From Diphasiastrum complanatum (lineage: Eukaryota; Streptophyta; Lycopodiopsida; Lycopodiales; Lycopodiaceae), in NCBI GenBank assembly GCA_029204225.1, contig CM055103.1:536016-600015 (forward strand): 64,000 bases of DNA. The letters run 5' to 3'. Under the pieces are notes generated by a model that saw nothing but the letters and a program-made list of their open reading frames with translations, had not been told where the DNA came from and ran no database searches. Positions 44,216 through 56,552 of the stretch are shown here, in pieces; within the stretch, counting starts at the first letter, position 1; the number at the start of each line of letters is the position of its first letter. Made by a program: the position numbers and the translations under genes.

Positions 44216-45300
44216 CTATCAAATTTAGGGTTATTCCAAAAATGCAAAATTGAATCAAGCATAAACTATATGCAAAAGCTACTATCTTGATATATCATCT
44301 AATAGAATATAACATCCACAACCATGAGCAATTTTTGTCTCCACATTCCAGTAAGTGGTTTAAAAAATTGGCCTACTTCAAGTGATTGGACCTAAAATGA
44401 TGCTAGGATCACAAAGATCCACTCTCTATACTTTAAAATACAAGAGTTGAGCTAGAAACCAATTCAAATTCACATAGAATTAATGGCACCCTCAAATCCA
44501 CCACTAGATTTGGCAAATGCTCCAACTTTGGCCTAGAACCTGCTTTGATACCAGTGAGAATTTCAGAGATTCAAAACATATTTAATGAATCACTAAGATC
44601 TTGACCAAATTTGGTTGCACATCTAGATTTAGCTAAATCATCACATTACACATGCTAGAACTTGGAAATTCATGAAGATCTAAGCACTTAGATCGAACTT
44701 GGTACTATCCATATTCGTACAACAGCCTACAGTCATTCACACGTGTGGATGCAAGATCAACAATAAAAATCACATTCTACGGACTAGAAATCAAGATTTC
44801 TTGAGAAATACACATGAGACGGACATAGAATCAAAAGAGATGAATTATCCACATCAAATGAGAATACAAAGATACTTTCTTTATGCTGGAACTGCTATTT
44901 ATAGCTTCCAAAATGTCACTTGGCCACTTGCCCTAAACTAGCCATAAAACGGTAACTTCTTCGTACTTCATCAAAAACCTAGAATTTCTAGTCTAGATGC
45001 AATGTATCTATTTTAGCCAATTAGAATGGTTCCAAATCTGATCTCATCCACAACTGTACTTGCCATTAATAGTACAAACACTATTTAGGCCTTTATGGAC
45101 AAAAATAATTCTATCTCCAAGTTGAAATTTCGTGTTGGCCTCAAAATTGTCAAAATATCTCAACTAAACTAGTTGAATTTTCACATTTATCTTTTATTAG
45201 AATTTTCATTCTTGAAGTAAGAGAACTTTCCTGATTGAATCTTCAAACATTTTAAAAGTGACCTCTAATAGAGAGACCCTTACAAAATGACACATGTCAT
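44216..45300 (-). mobile_element. Putative LTR with tRNA-Met-like primer site
   Basis: TGCTTTGATACCA at 44541-44553 is TGGTATCAAAGCA on the minus strand, a close match to the Met primer site. LTR-like sequence without ORFs lies to its right (GTGAGAATTTCAGAG...). 44221-44540 would be leader or the remainder of the element interrupted at 36912. The far LTR end is not resolved. Confidence 0.4.
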
Positions 45301-46195
45301 TTTCTATTTGTGACTTTGAAAGACAATGGTACATGTCAAAATACAAGATGTGGTGATTGTTAGATCATCATAGATTCAATGGTCTTGGTCAAGTGTAGTT
45401 TCATGACTTATGAGGAACTGTTCTTCGAGTTTTGCTCAAACATCCTTTTTTAATATCATAATGCATATTTTAATATAGTAGGAGTTCTCTTTATTTTTTC
45501 AATCCATGGTTTCACTTTGTGATTCCAAAAGTTTTGTTTTTGTTTTTTTTTTTCACAAATTCAATCACCATTGCAATGATGATTTCATAAAATACTTCAC
45601 CATTTACATTTCCACAATAAATTTTAGGGCATTGACTTTAATGTTGACTTTTGCAAAAACGTTACTAGCCAACATGAACATAAAGTCATTAATGCCTTTG
45701 CAAGGCAAGACCAAAATTCTCATAGTATTTAAGGCCTTGAGTAGAATTGAAATTGACATAAGTACCCACCATCTAGATTGAAGAGATTCATATATTTATG
45801 AAGTGCCATATGACATGTATATATCAACTTTTAATAAAAAATTATATAAAATTGTTTGAGCCTTTTTAAACATAGTCTTGTTGGAAAGTTCTAAAATTTG
45901 GACCTGCTTTGATAGGGCTAGTCAATGTTGTCAATCTTGTCTTGTCAATTGACACTTTGTTGCATCTTTTGCTGACCTGCACAGTGACTGCACTGCTATT
46001 TGTTTAAGTGGAATCCGACCTTTCCTATTGTATTATTGTTTCAAAATTCAACGTGTGAAATGACTCATGCGACGTGCTGAACACGGAGTCTAGAAGTTTT
46101 CTTTACATTTTCAACAAACTTTTTAGAATTTTGTGTCTTTCATCAGATTCAGCATCTTTTGAACAAGATTAAACACAATGTTTTAGCATCCCAGT
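45301..46195. other. Non-coding sequence upstream of the receptor kinase gene
   Basis: AT-rich, with no convincing ORF or retroelement domain. The 91-codon ORF at 45506-45781 has no recognisable features. It probably contains the receptor gene promoter; the TATA box is at 46202. Confidence 0.5.
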
Positions 46196-46201
46196 ATAGG
46201 C

Positions 46202-46208
46202 TATAAAT
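46202..46208 (+). promoter_or_regulatory. TATA box of the receptor kinase gene
   Basis: TATAAAT lies 116 bp upstream of the proposed ATG at 46324, within GGCTATAAATTATGC. A start site some 30 bp downstream would leave the ATGs at 46210 and 46222 outside the mRNA and favour the ATG at 46324. Confidence 0.6.
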
Positions 46209-46323
46209 TATGCTGCATTCAATGCTCTCCATCATTTCCTCCTCAAAGAGTACTAGGCAATACGTTTTACAGACCCACCAAGCAAGCAAGTTCATTCATA
46301 GTGCCAGGCTGAAAAATTTAGTA

Positions 46324-49300
46324 ATGGTAATGCAACAGCAACCCTTCTCAGATGCAAGATGCTGCATCATGCAATTAACTATTGCTCTCATTCTATTTAT
46401 GTTGCATTTAGCTGCGGGCTGGGCTCAGTTGTTAGGAAGGATATGGGACGGTCCTGCTAATTCGAATCAGCTCATGCTAGCCCAACAGCAGACGCAAAGC
46501 TTACACTATTTCCCTCCTGCCAGGGATCCCAACTCTCCTTCACCATCTGACTCTGGGAAATTGATTGAAGCAGGATTGCCCCTTAGAAAGGTACTTCTTC
46601 TAGACAATTGTTTTTCTTCTGAGCAAGATATCATTAATCAGCGTTTTGTTTGCAGCCTGATGAGCAATAATCCTTAACAGAATCACTAGCTTGTTGTTTG
46701 CGGTTTTTGACAAAGTAGCTCGCAGTTTTTGGAAGGTAAAAGAAATGATAAACCACCTTTGTTCGTATTGATCAGAGAAGACGGGATTTGACGCAGAGAC
46801 TATCTGAATCATTTGTAGCAGCAGAATCTGGAGGTGATTCTAGTGCATCTGATTCTGATGCCAACATTCTATTGGAATTCAGAAAATGCATTGAACAAGA
46901 TTCAGCTGGTGCCCTGCAAAACTGGAACAGCAGCCTTCGTAGCGTTTGCAGATGGACGGGCGTTATGTGTGATAAATCTTCTCGCCATGTAGTTTCTCTC
47001 AATCTTGCAGCCATGAACCTCTCCGGGACTATCACGCCGCTACTTGGAGGGCTTGCATCGCTTTCTTTTCTGGATTTATCTGCCAATTTCAACCTGTGGG
47101 GTAGAATTCCTCCGGAGCTGGGGAATTGCTTTTCCTTGAAGTCCATGAATTTGAGCTTCAATTCACTGACAGGGCCTGTCCCCGAGAATCTGACCTCGCT
47201 CCTCCATCTGCAAACGCTGGATCTCTCCGCCAATTCGCTAGAGGGGACGATCCCTCCCTCATTCGGCAAGATTCCAGGCATGAAGTTTCTTTACCTTTCT
47301 CTCAATAATCTGAGTGGCAGCATTCTTACCGATCTCTCCAATTGCTCCTCGTTACAGTTATTAGATCTTTCTGTAAACTCCCTCAATGGAGCGATACCTC
47401 AGGAGTTCGGAGCATTGACCCAACTGAAGCATCTCTATCTTGCCTTAAATGAGCTCTCTGGCACGATTCCTCCGTCTCTTGGGAACTGCTCTTCACTCGT
47501 TGAGTTGGATCTTAGTTGGAACAATCTTAATGGTGTCCTGCCTTGGCAGTTTGCTGCCTTTACGCAGCTGCAGCTACTTGGCCTCAGCGGAAATGATCTC
47601 ACTGGAGTCATTCCATCAATAATGATTAGAAATATATCCTCGATGCATCACTTGTTTCTAGAGTACAACCAGCTCACCGGAACCATACCTTCAGAAATCG
47701 GTCACCTCACGCAGTTAAAATTGCTCTCTCTTGGTGCAAATACTCTCACAGGAGTCATTCCCATTTCTTATACAAATTTATCCTCTCTCAATCATTTGTA
47801 TCTATTCAAAAACCAACTTACTGGGACCATACCTTCAGAAATCGGTCACCTCACGCAGTTAAAAACGCTGGATCTTGGTTCAAATGGTTTGGTGGGTTGC
47901 ATCCCTGCATCTCTGGTTAATTGTTCTAATCTTGAAGCTTTGGTGCTCAGTAGCAACCAACTAAATTGCAGCATACCAGGTGAGTTGGGTGGAATGAGAA
48001 GTGTGCAATACATTAATCTTTACAACAACTCCCTGAGTGGCAAAATACCCGAAGAGCTAGGTCAGCTTAGTCTCTTACAGTATCTCTATCTTCCCAACAA
48101 TGATCTCACAGGCAGCATTACGCCATCGCTAGCCAATTGTTCCGCCCTTGAAAAAATAAGCCTTAGTGCCAATAGATTAAGTGGCACATTACCCACGGAT
48201 TTAGGTCGGCTTAATCTCCTGTCTCTTATGAATCTTTTCAATAATTTTCTCATTGGCAGCATTCCATCCACATTAGCCAATTGCTCCTCCCTTGAATATC
48301 TATTACTGGGTCAGAATAAATTAAATGGCACATTACCCACAGAGCTAGGTCGGCTTAGTCGCTTACAAGACATGTATCTTTCGAATAATTTTCTCACCGG
48401 CAACATTCCAACCACATTAGCCAATTGCTACTCCCTTAGAGTGCTACAACTAAATGAAAATCAATTAAGTGGCACATTACCCAACGAGCTAGGTAATTTG
48501 ACATTTTTAGTAACATCTTTCTTTGGTGGCAATATGCTTGAAGGTTTGATCCCAACCTCTTTGTGGAAGTTACAACAATTACAACAACTACATCTTGAAG
48601 ATAACTTTTTCTTGGGTAGCTTACCATCAAACATTGGCAATTGTACCCAACTCGGGGAGCTTGACATTTCCAACAACAATCTTGATGGTAGCATCCCATC
48701 TTCGCTTGGTCAACTTCAAGAATTGGCATACCTACACCTACAAAACAACAATCTATTAGGGTACATACCTCCTAGCCTTGGAAATTGCCAAAGATTGAGA
48801 GAAATTGTACTTGCTCATAATCAGCTTACAGGCATCTTACCAATGGAGATCCCCATGATCACTAGCCTTGTCACGCTTAATTTATCGAGCAATCTTTTGA
48901 CAGGTTCCTTGCCCCCACAATTCGGAAGCCTCATTGAGTGTCTTGATCTTTCATCAAATCAAATCTCAAATAGCATTCCTATTTCACTGGGACAATGTAA
49001 TAGACTTGTGAAAATTAACTTGTCGCACAATAGCCTAACAGGAGAAATTTTGATTATGAGTGCTCTTCAAAGCCTTGAAGTACTAGATCTTTCTTTCAAT
49101 AACTTGATAGGTTCTATACCTCCTTCTCTTGCCAAACTTTCCATGCTTAAAATTTTAAACTTGTCAAATAATGCTCTTAGTGGTCCAATACCCGAAGGAG
49201 GAGCCTTTGCCAACACCACATCTATGTCCTTTCTTGGAAATCCAAATCTTTGTGGGGCGATTGTGAACAAACCATGTCCATTATTATTGCATCATAAAGG

Positions 49301-50874
49301 ACTTGGTGTTGTTGTCTGGATTGGTATAGGATGTGGATTTTTAATAGGAGCATTATTTATGGGCATGTGCTTTATTCTATGGTCTAAAAGGTGGCAAAAT
49401 GAAACAACACCAATGCATTTGTCAAATGATGGGAGATATAAGGGGTTTCTAAAAATAACAACCGCGGAGCTTCGAAGAGCAACAAACAATTTTAGTGAAA
49501 GTAATAAGTTGGGAGTGGGTGGGTTCAGTTTTGTCTATAAGGCTGTCCTTGGTGATGGCACAATAGTTGCTGCAAAGCTATTTAAATCCGAGAGTTGTGT
49601 TGTGCAAGAAAGCTTTTTCAAAGAGTGCCAAATCCTCAGTAAAGTACGACACAAAAATATTGTCAAAGTAGTGAGTGCAGTTTCCAACTTGGATATGAAG
49701 GCCCTCATCCTTCAATTCATCTCCAATGGAAATTTGAAAGAGCACTTGTATAAAACCAACAATCTAGCAGATCGGCTCACTTGGGAAACACGATTGGGAA
49801 TAGCAATTAATATCGCAGAAGCCATATGCTACTTACATTATGAATGTCATGAACCCATCTTACATTTGGATCTCAAACCAGCCAACATTCTCCTAGATGA
49901 AAACAAAGTGGCATATGTTACTGACTTTGGAATAGCCAGATTGATGAGCACTTCTAGTGGAGCTGAGATAACGACAACTATTAGAGGATCTTGGGGCTAC
50001 ATCGCACCAGGTAATCTTAATTTTTGTTTATATTGTTACAACTTCAATTGCAACCTTTTTTATGATCTTTCATACATTTGGGTTCCATTCATGTGTTGGT
50101 ATGCATGGAGCTTGATCAAGTAAACCTTTAGTTGAAAGATCTCAAAATAAAGTGAGCTTATAGCTCAACCTTAAGGTTGACACAAAGTACATGCAAGGTA
50201 CAGTCCTTGGGAGGGACTTTACATCGTGCAAGAAACCTTGCATGAGGGCAAAGGGGAAGGGGTTTGAGGGCCACACATAGTCCTCCCAAGGAGTTTACCC
50301 CAAGTAAAAAATATTTGTCACTTGTTTCTCATTAAAAAAAATATTTAAAAAGATGAGTAGGCCATTATGGCCCTTGTGGGATTTCAAGATGTCCCTAGTT
50401 GATAAATAGGGATTTTTGCATTGCATATGAAGTTTTTTGAGGAATAGCATCTGATTACATTTTAAAAAATGCAAATCTACAAATTCTCTATGCATCCTAC
50501 TAGAATGTTTAATCATATTATTAACCACAATTTTGTTATCAACAGAGTTTGCAGATTTGGGAAAAATTTCAGTCCAAACAGATGTTTATAGTTATGGCAT
50601 TGTGCTTCTAGAATTGCTGACAAGAAGGCAACCCACTGACTCAATCTTTGAAGATGGCATGAACATTAGCATCTGGGTGCAACAAGCTCTCTCTCACACG
50701 CAAGATATATTGAAAGTGGTTGATGATGCTCTTTTAGATGATAGAGGAGATTTGGTTTCCAAGGGAATATGTGAGGCACTAGAACTAGGGATCATTTGTA
50801 GTAGGATTTCAGCACAGGATCGACCGAACATGAGAGATGTGGTTAAAATACTACTACAAGTCAAAGACATGTGA
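46324..50874 (+). CDS. LRR receptor-like kinase, FLS2/XA21 class (LRR-XII), non-RD, three exons
   Basis: Proposed exons are 46324-46590, 46797-50010 and 50546-50874, all joined in frame (phases 0 and 1), giving about 1269 residues. Exon 1 encodes a hydrophobic signal segment (QLTIALILFMLHLAAGW) and a 50-residue Pro/Ser-rich spacer. Exon 2 has the LRRNT domain (ANILLEFRKCIEQDSAGAL, CRWTGVMC), then about 30 plant-type LRRs of 24 residues (L..L.L..N.L.G.IP) and a transmembrane helix near 49305-49390. The kinase follows: GVGGFSFVYKA, AAKLF, HLDLKPANILLD (no Arg before Asp, so non-RD) and VTDFGIARL. The second intron falls after GYIAP and exon 3 resumes EFADLGKISVQTDVYSYG. This intron position and the non-RD loop are typical of LRR-XII pattern receptors (knowledge). 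No stop or frameshift is seen. The acceptor could be 46776 instead of 46797; both keep frame. Confidence 0.85.
46591..46796 (+). other. Intron 1 of the receptor kinase gene (predicted)
   Basis: The donor AAAG|GTACTT is at 46590/46591 and the acceptor GACGCAG|AGAC at 46796/46797, with an alternative GATCAG|AGAA at 46775. Another AG at 46654 (TTTGTTTGCAG) would lead to a stop within five codons and may mark a non-productive splice form. In-frame stops within the interval require splicing. Confidence 0.6.
50011..50545 (+). other. Intron 2 of the receptor kinase gene
   Basis: The donor CACCAG|GTAATC and acceptor ATCAACAG|AGTTTG give a 535-bp intron that restores GYIAPEFADLG across the join, the kinase activation-loop end. 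Confidence 0.9.
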
Positions 50875-52795
50875 ATAATTCTAAGAGATGTTGCCAAATG
50901 TACACAATAACAACTAATAAATTAAAAAATCCTTCAAAGATACACAAAAAGAATTGTCCATGCATGGTTTGGTGTCATAGCATATTCGGATTGGAAAAAA
51001 AATGATGTAACAAAGAGCTAAATAATTTTATTGGATTCATAATGGGTCATAAGATGGACAAAGGAACATGAACTATCTCATTCATATGTTCCAATTAACA
51101 CCACCAGATGTCCCCTTGTAACACCCATCAAGTGCAATGCCAACATAGTCTCTCAGGCTTTGGAGCACTTTAATTCCAGCCACATGCAAGCAAACACCAT
51201 ACACTATAGAAACTTCTTGAGGAATTTTCACAGTGGTTTTTAGAGTTGTTGTAGCAACTTGTGCAAAATCACTTTCAGTCTTTACACACCAAACACACAC
51301 AAATACAGGAATAAAAGCTTTCTGGAAGACTAATTATGACAAATTACCCTAATCAAGAAATCCAAGAAACTTTGCACAAAGGACATTCTCAGTACAAGTT
51401 CTTCACCTCTTGCCTTGTGTGTAATGTGAATTAGAGATAAAAGACTATTGTTTGTCAAACCGCCAATTCATTTTGCTTCCAGTTTGAGCTCCTCCTAGTA
51501 GAGATGTGATGTCATGCTTTTAGCTTACTGATATGTCAAGCTAGCTTACAACCTTGTTACATGGTTGAAACCCATTCTGGTCCTATGCTAAGACCCTCTC
51601 TAGAAATATTTGTGCCTAAACACAAACAAGAAGATAAATCCAAAAAAATATTTGTTTTTCAAAATCTATTGGTAAGTGTCGTCTTTGAACCTAAGGGACA
51701 AGTGAAAAACACAAAAATACACTCGCTTGTTGAGGTTGAGTTAAAAAGGTTTCTACATGTATTAACAAATGATTTATCACATGTACAATAACAAAGAGAG
51801 GAGTACTAGAGTCAATTGGCTGGAGACCGAGGACCATTGAGTACACACTTACACATGCACAAATGTTTAGCAAGGTTTGCTAGTGTGTCTATTGATTCGT
51901 TTTGAGATGGAAGAAGTCTAGCCAGAAAAGTCGAGGTCCAACAACATTGTCACCCATGGTATTTCCTATCCAATGGTTGGACCTTGTACAACAACACTGC
52001 TTGATTGCCATGAAAAATTCAATAGTAAGTAGTTACAAAACAAACATGCATAAACAAATTTGTCACCTTGTCTGTGGTACATAAATCTGTTGCAAAATTT
52101 TTGCTTCTGATCTCATTCACTACCTTCCAAATTCTCTCTACTTCTTTATAGTTTTATTTCACATTCAGGCTAAATGTACCACTAAACACTTGAGGATAGA
52201 GCAAAATTCTACCATAAAGTGGAAGAGAAACCAAATTTGCATAAACTTAAATATAGGTATGACTTGAAGTAAACATGACATGCAAGAGTCTAAACTGAAG
52301 ACCCTAACTTCTTTTGGCATCAAATAATTAGCATATCGTGCCATTGCTTTTAGTGTTGTTGTTATGCTAGATGTAATGACAAAAACAAAAGACATGCTTA
52401 TAAAATCTAAACTTTACAGAAATCCACTTTGTCATTTGTGCATTCTAAATTGTCTTAAGAACTTAGGAATAGGGGAGGATGGTCTACTTGTGTAGGGGCA
52501 TTGTTTGGGGTTGTCCCCAAAGGAGTCTATAAAGAAGGCTTATTTCTAAGTCTATAATGAAGCCTCAGAGGAGACTATAAAGATCGGGAACAGGCCAAGT
52601 GAGTGAACTCCCTATTGACCGTTTTCCACCATGATTGAGGATGGGCAACCTCTAGAAAAAAGGGCTTAGGAATTCATGACTATTATGCAAAACAAGATGG
52701 GCATATACTTTGGCTTGTCCCTAGGAAGATTGTACTTGGGTGAATTCCCAAGTTGTGACACTGAAAATTTTATGTAAATAAAAGTCAAGATTAAA
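50875..52795. other. Intergenic region, no gene recognised
   Basis: Only short ORFs of 60-76 codons are present, with no domain similarity. AT-rich non-coding sequence including the receptor gene 3' flank. No LTR ends or primer sites found. Confidence 0.5.
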
Positions 52796-53254
52796 CCTTG
52801 TACCACCTACCTCCCACCTACTTTGCTACATGCACTCTAGGCTATTTGACACCTAGAATGATACGCCCTCCTACATTCTCACTTCATATGCCAAATCATC
52901 AGAATAACCCTCCCAAGCTAATACACCTCACCCATTCACCCTCTCTAACTAATACACCTAATCCATGTACTCCACTTCACCTTAAGTCCAATTGGAGTCT
53001 TCCCCACACCTCATGCACTTGAACTTGACATCTCACTCACTTTGGAATGACTCTCCACTCTCGATATAAGTGGAAATGCACCCTACTACCAAGAGGATTC
53101 TATGATTTTGCATCCAAGCTCTTTCCTATTGTTTGTTCTTGTGTAAAGGTGCTTTGGAGAAGAAGAATGAAGCATTGGCTCAAGGAGGCTATGCTAAATT
53201 TTGGATTGGAGGATTTTGAAGCTCAAACCCTCTTGGATCTCTCACTCTCTTTCA

Positions 53255-53259
<5 letters not shown>

Positions 53260-53327
<68 letters not shown>
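53260..53327. repeat. (CT)n microsatellite, about 68 bp
   Basis: An uninterrupted CT dinucleotide run. It creates artefactual Leu-Ser and Arg-Glu repeat ORFs on the two strands. Confidence 0.98.
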
Positions 53328-53330
<3 letters not shown>

Positions 53331-53539
53331 ATTGCCAAATAAAATGTCAGAACTAGTTGACAATTTTCTCAAAGATAACAATAACATGAGAGATGGAGCA
53401 AGAGGAGAAGCAAGGACATTCAATTGTCAAAATGGCAGAGGCTCCACCTTTCTTTGATTGAACATAAAAATGAAGTACATGGTTCCACTATCTATAGTGG
53501 AGAATGGGCACTTGGCCTCGTTGGCTATTGGCCAGTTCC

Positions 53540-54030
53540 TACCTCCCATATTATTTATGATGAGACCTTTGCACCCGTGGCAAAGATGGTAAGCATTTAA
53601 GTCATCATCTCTCTTGCTACTCTTTATGGATGGGATCTATGGCAATTGGACATTACAAATGCATTTTTGAGTGGTGATCTTGACCCTAAACCCTAAACCT
53701 CAAACCCAAGAGCTACATTTCTTCTACAAAGCCAAATCATGTGTGTCTACTACAAAAGAGTTTGTATGGCCTTAAGCAAGCACCAAGGAGTTGGTATGAT
53801 AAGTTTAACACTTTTTTACTCTCTCAAGTCTATGTTATGAGTGAGTATGATCATTCACTTTATTATAGGTTTGCTGGAAATGATGCTAGCATCTTGCTAA
53901 TCTATGTGGATGATATCATCTTGAGTGATGGATACAATCAAGATGTGGAGGATATCAAGATTGCTCTTAAGAAGGAATTTGAGGTGCATGATCTTGGTCA
54001 CTTGCATTACTTTTTGGGTGTGAGAAATTC
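53540..54030 (+). pseudogene. Copia reverse transcriptase fragment
   Basis: Readings are ETFAPVAKM near 53565, LDITNAFLSGDL near 53645-53680, then LQKSLYGLKQAPRSWYDKFN, LLIYVDDIILSDG (YVDD box near 53910) and EFEVHDLGHLHYFLGV. These are ordered copia RT motifs with two frame breaks and a short CCCTAAACC insertion near 53685-53705. It ends at 54030 where the dispersed repeat shared with 2151-2493 begins. Upstream 52796-53540 carries no recognisable gag or integrase. Confidence 0.85.
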
Positions 54031-54130
54031 AACTAGTTTAGTCATATTTGCTACATTTGTTTATATGGCATTTGAGGCCAATTTCATATTAGAGTTAGAG
54101 TTAGAGTTTGACTTTTCAAAGTTATATTAG
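54031..54130 (+). repeat. Dispersed repeat homologous to 2151-2490
   Basis: TTTAGTCATATTTGCTACATT at 54037 and GACTTTTCAAAGTTATATTA near 54110 are continuous here and split by 240 bp at 2173-2412. It follows copia RT at this site and precedes Ty3 gag at the other. Confidence 0.65.
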
Positions 54131-54308
54131 TCCAAAAGCATTTGAATAAACACTTTTGGAAAGTGTGGGAAATCATATTACAAGAGTTTTAGTAGATTCA
54201 AATTTGAGTAGTAGAGACATGTCACAATAAATATTCGGGTTTACTATTTTGGAGGAAAACCAAAGTTTGAATTTAGGTTTGGACCTGTTATAAAAGGTTG
54301 GAACTCGT

Positions 54309-54311
<3 letters not shown>

Positions 54312-54396
<85 letters not shown>
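54312..54396. repeat. (CT)n microsatellite, about 85 bp
   Basis: A pure CT run, the longest of three in the window. Confidence 0.98.
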
Positions 54397-54399
<3 letters not shown>

Positions 54400-55118
54400 C
54401 TCATTCATGCTTATACATGGTTCTCTTGGGTTCTACTATCCGCTGGCGTAATATACTTGTGATTCTATGTGTAGAATGATCATTGATTGCTGTCTTCATA
54501 TCCACACGTGTGAAATACAGTAGCTTACTATAATTGTACATACAACAACACTATTTTACGTTGTGGTTCATGTATGATCAATATCTATTAGAGTTTGCAT
54601 CTCATTCTTAGTGTAGATGCTGATATGGTGGATTGTTGTAACCCATCATTTAGTAGGTTTGGATCTTAAACTTGTGAGTTTATTTTTGTCAAGTGATTTT
54701 CTTGTTTAAACAGAATAAATTAACAAGAAACAAATAGAATCAAATAATGTTTTGTCTTTTTTATATTTCCTTGATGTGATATACACTAGTTATGATATGG
54801 TCAACCTTTTGAGACATTAAATGACAAAAATTGCAACACCAAATCTAAGCTAAAAAAACATCTTACTTGAGGTATTATGAATAGAAATAGTTGAGTCTAG
54901 GTATATAAATAAAATAAAACACAATTTTTCTATAGACTTGTCATGGTCTGTGGATTTGAATACTCGCATGATTTCAATTGTAATCAATCACTTTTTTCCC
55001 TATGAGATCAATCTATTTTATGTTGAATGAGTTATGTTTAGCTTAGTCAAACATACACATTTCTATTAATGTTGTTGGTGATGATGACAGTGCATCATGC
55101 AGGTTGAGAACCTAGGGA
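54397..55118. other. Non-coding AT-rich sequence
   Basis: No ORF or repeat signature seen. Contains CACACGTGTG at about 54503, the only notable motif. Confidence 0.4.
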
Positions 55119-55268
55119 AGCATGCAAGAAAAAGTGAGGGATATGAACTTTTTGTTAGTTATGACTTGCACATAAGGGTGCATCTAAAGCTCAAGCATGT
55201 ATGCAAGAAAAAGAGAGGGATGTAAATACTTTGCTATTTATGACTTGCATATGATGGTGCATCTAAAG
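55119..55268. repeat. Tandem duplication, unit about 75-80 bp
   Basis: ATGCAAGAAAAAG(T/A)GAGGGAT, TATGACTTGCA and GGTGCATCTAAAG occur in the same order in two adjacent copies, about 55119-55193 and 55194-55268. Confidence 0.75.
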
Positions 55269-56427
55269 GACTGAGTTCTTTCAATAAACTCCTTAGCATA
55301 AAAGCTTTTTGTGCACACATACCCTTGTGATTTAAGGCATTGACTTTTATGCGGATTTTTTCAAAAACTCCATTGACCAACTTGAACACACAATATAGCC
55401 TTTTGCAAGGCAATTCCAAAAGTCCAAGTATATTTTGCCCCATCTCTTTTTATAATGCTTTTAAGTTCAAAGATCATACAAAATGCTAAAACACTACCTT
55501 TGGCAATAAATGATGTTATGTGCGTCACTATGTGCAATAATGATAAGCTTCATCAAAGCATGCATGTCCAAGCATACAATAATGCATTATCTTTGGCATG
55601 TTATGAAAGACTTTTTTAGACTACAATCACTTATGTGAGAACTTGTGATGCCATGCACAATCTCTATCTATTCAAAGCTACTCAAAGATGCTCTTGGGTA
55701 TGATAGATGTGTGCATAGGAGACGTTTGGACCATTTCTATTGCAATCACCCACCAAATTCTCACCACCATGGCCAATACATAAGCTTTTTGGTTTGAGCA
55801 TATCTTTAAATATTTTTTATTTCTCACTCAATGTGAACCAAGTTTGTATACTCTTGATGTGCATTGGGTGCTTGTTTGGCCTTCATAATCCTATTTTTTG
55901 TCAATATCATTGATCTACAAGAGACTAGGAATGCTTGGTAGAACTTGCAAAGTTCATGTTTTTATGTCACACAAGAAATTGTCCTTTTGTCCTTTAGAAC
56001 CAAGATTTTGGTCTAGATGTGATTTTATTTGTATGGTGTTTTTGTTATTTTGTTGGTGTGTTGAAATTTCTATCATTTGAGACAAAACTACCTAACCTAA
56101 GACAAATCTCTACTTCTTGTATCATGCATTACAAAATGAGATTTTGTAAAGATCCAAAAAGAGCAACAATAGGAGCCATTGAAGTGATCACCCCATGTGA
56201 TTGTCCTACTTGTTTTTTACATTGGATTTCAATTACTACCCACAAGATGTGCCCTTATCCAAGAAGCTGGAAACCTTGGATAATGTATTACATATGTCTA
56301 ACATACTAACAATGTTAGTCTATCAAAATGTCTAACATGTCCCCTTAAATGAGGGAAACTTTCATTTAATATGTGCATAAATAGAAGAGATAAGGCTAAT
56401 GCTAGAAATATGCTAGAAGCAAATAGT
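55269..56427. other. No gene recognised
   Basis: AT-rich sequence with short ORFs only. The overlapping plus-strand ORFs at 55898-56309 (Cys- and Phe-rich) do not resemble a known family to me; they may be decayed element sequence. Confidence 0.35.
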
Positions 56428-56552
56428 CTTTATGTCTTTCATATAACAACATGAATCTCGGCCTTATTTCTAGCATATTTCTAACATATGACGCATATTT
56501 CTAACAAGCATATGGATCTTTATGTCTTTCATATAACAACATGAATCTCGGC
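56428..56552. repeat. 35-bp direct repeat, 90 bp apart
   Basis: CTTTATGTCTTTCATATAAC and the following 15 bp are identical at 56428-56462 and 56518-56552. Several CATATTTCTAACA units lie between them. This suggests a recent local duplication. Confidence 0.85.

Noticed and set aside
46600-47281. Minus-strand ORFs within the receptor kinase region
   Set aside because: They are antisense shadows of the LRR coding sequence and have no domain of their own.
51082-51300. Minus-strand ORF of 72 codons downstream of the receptor kinase
   Set aside because: No recognisable domain, no neighbouring exons and no repeat association, so it was left uncalled.
53223-53423. Arg-Glu repeat ORF on the minus strand and the Leu-Ser repeat ORF on the plus strand
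   Set aside because: Both are translations of the (CT)n microsatellite and have no coding support.
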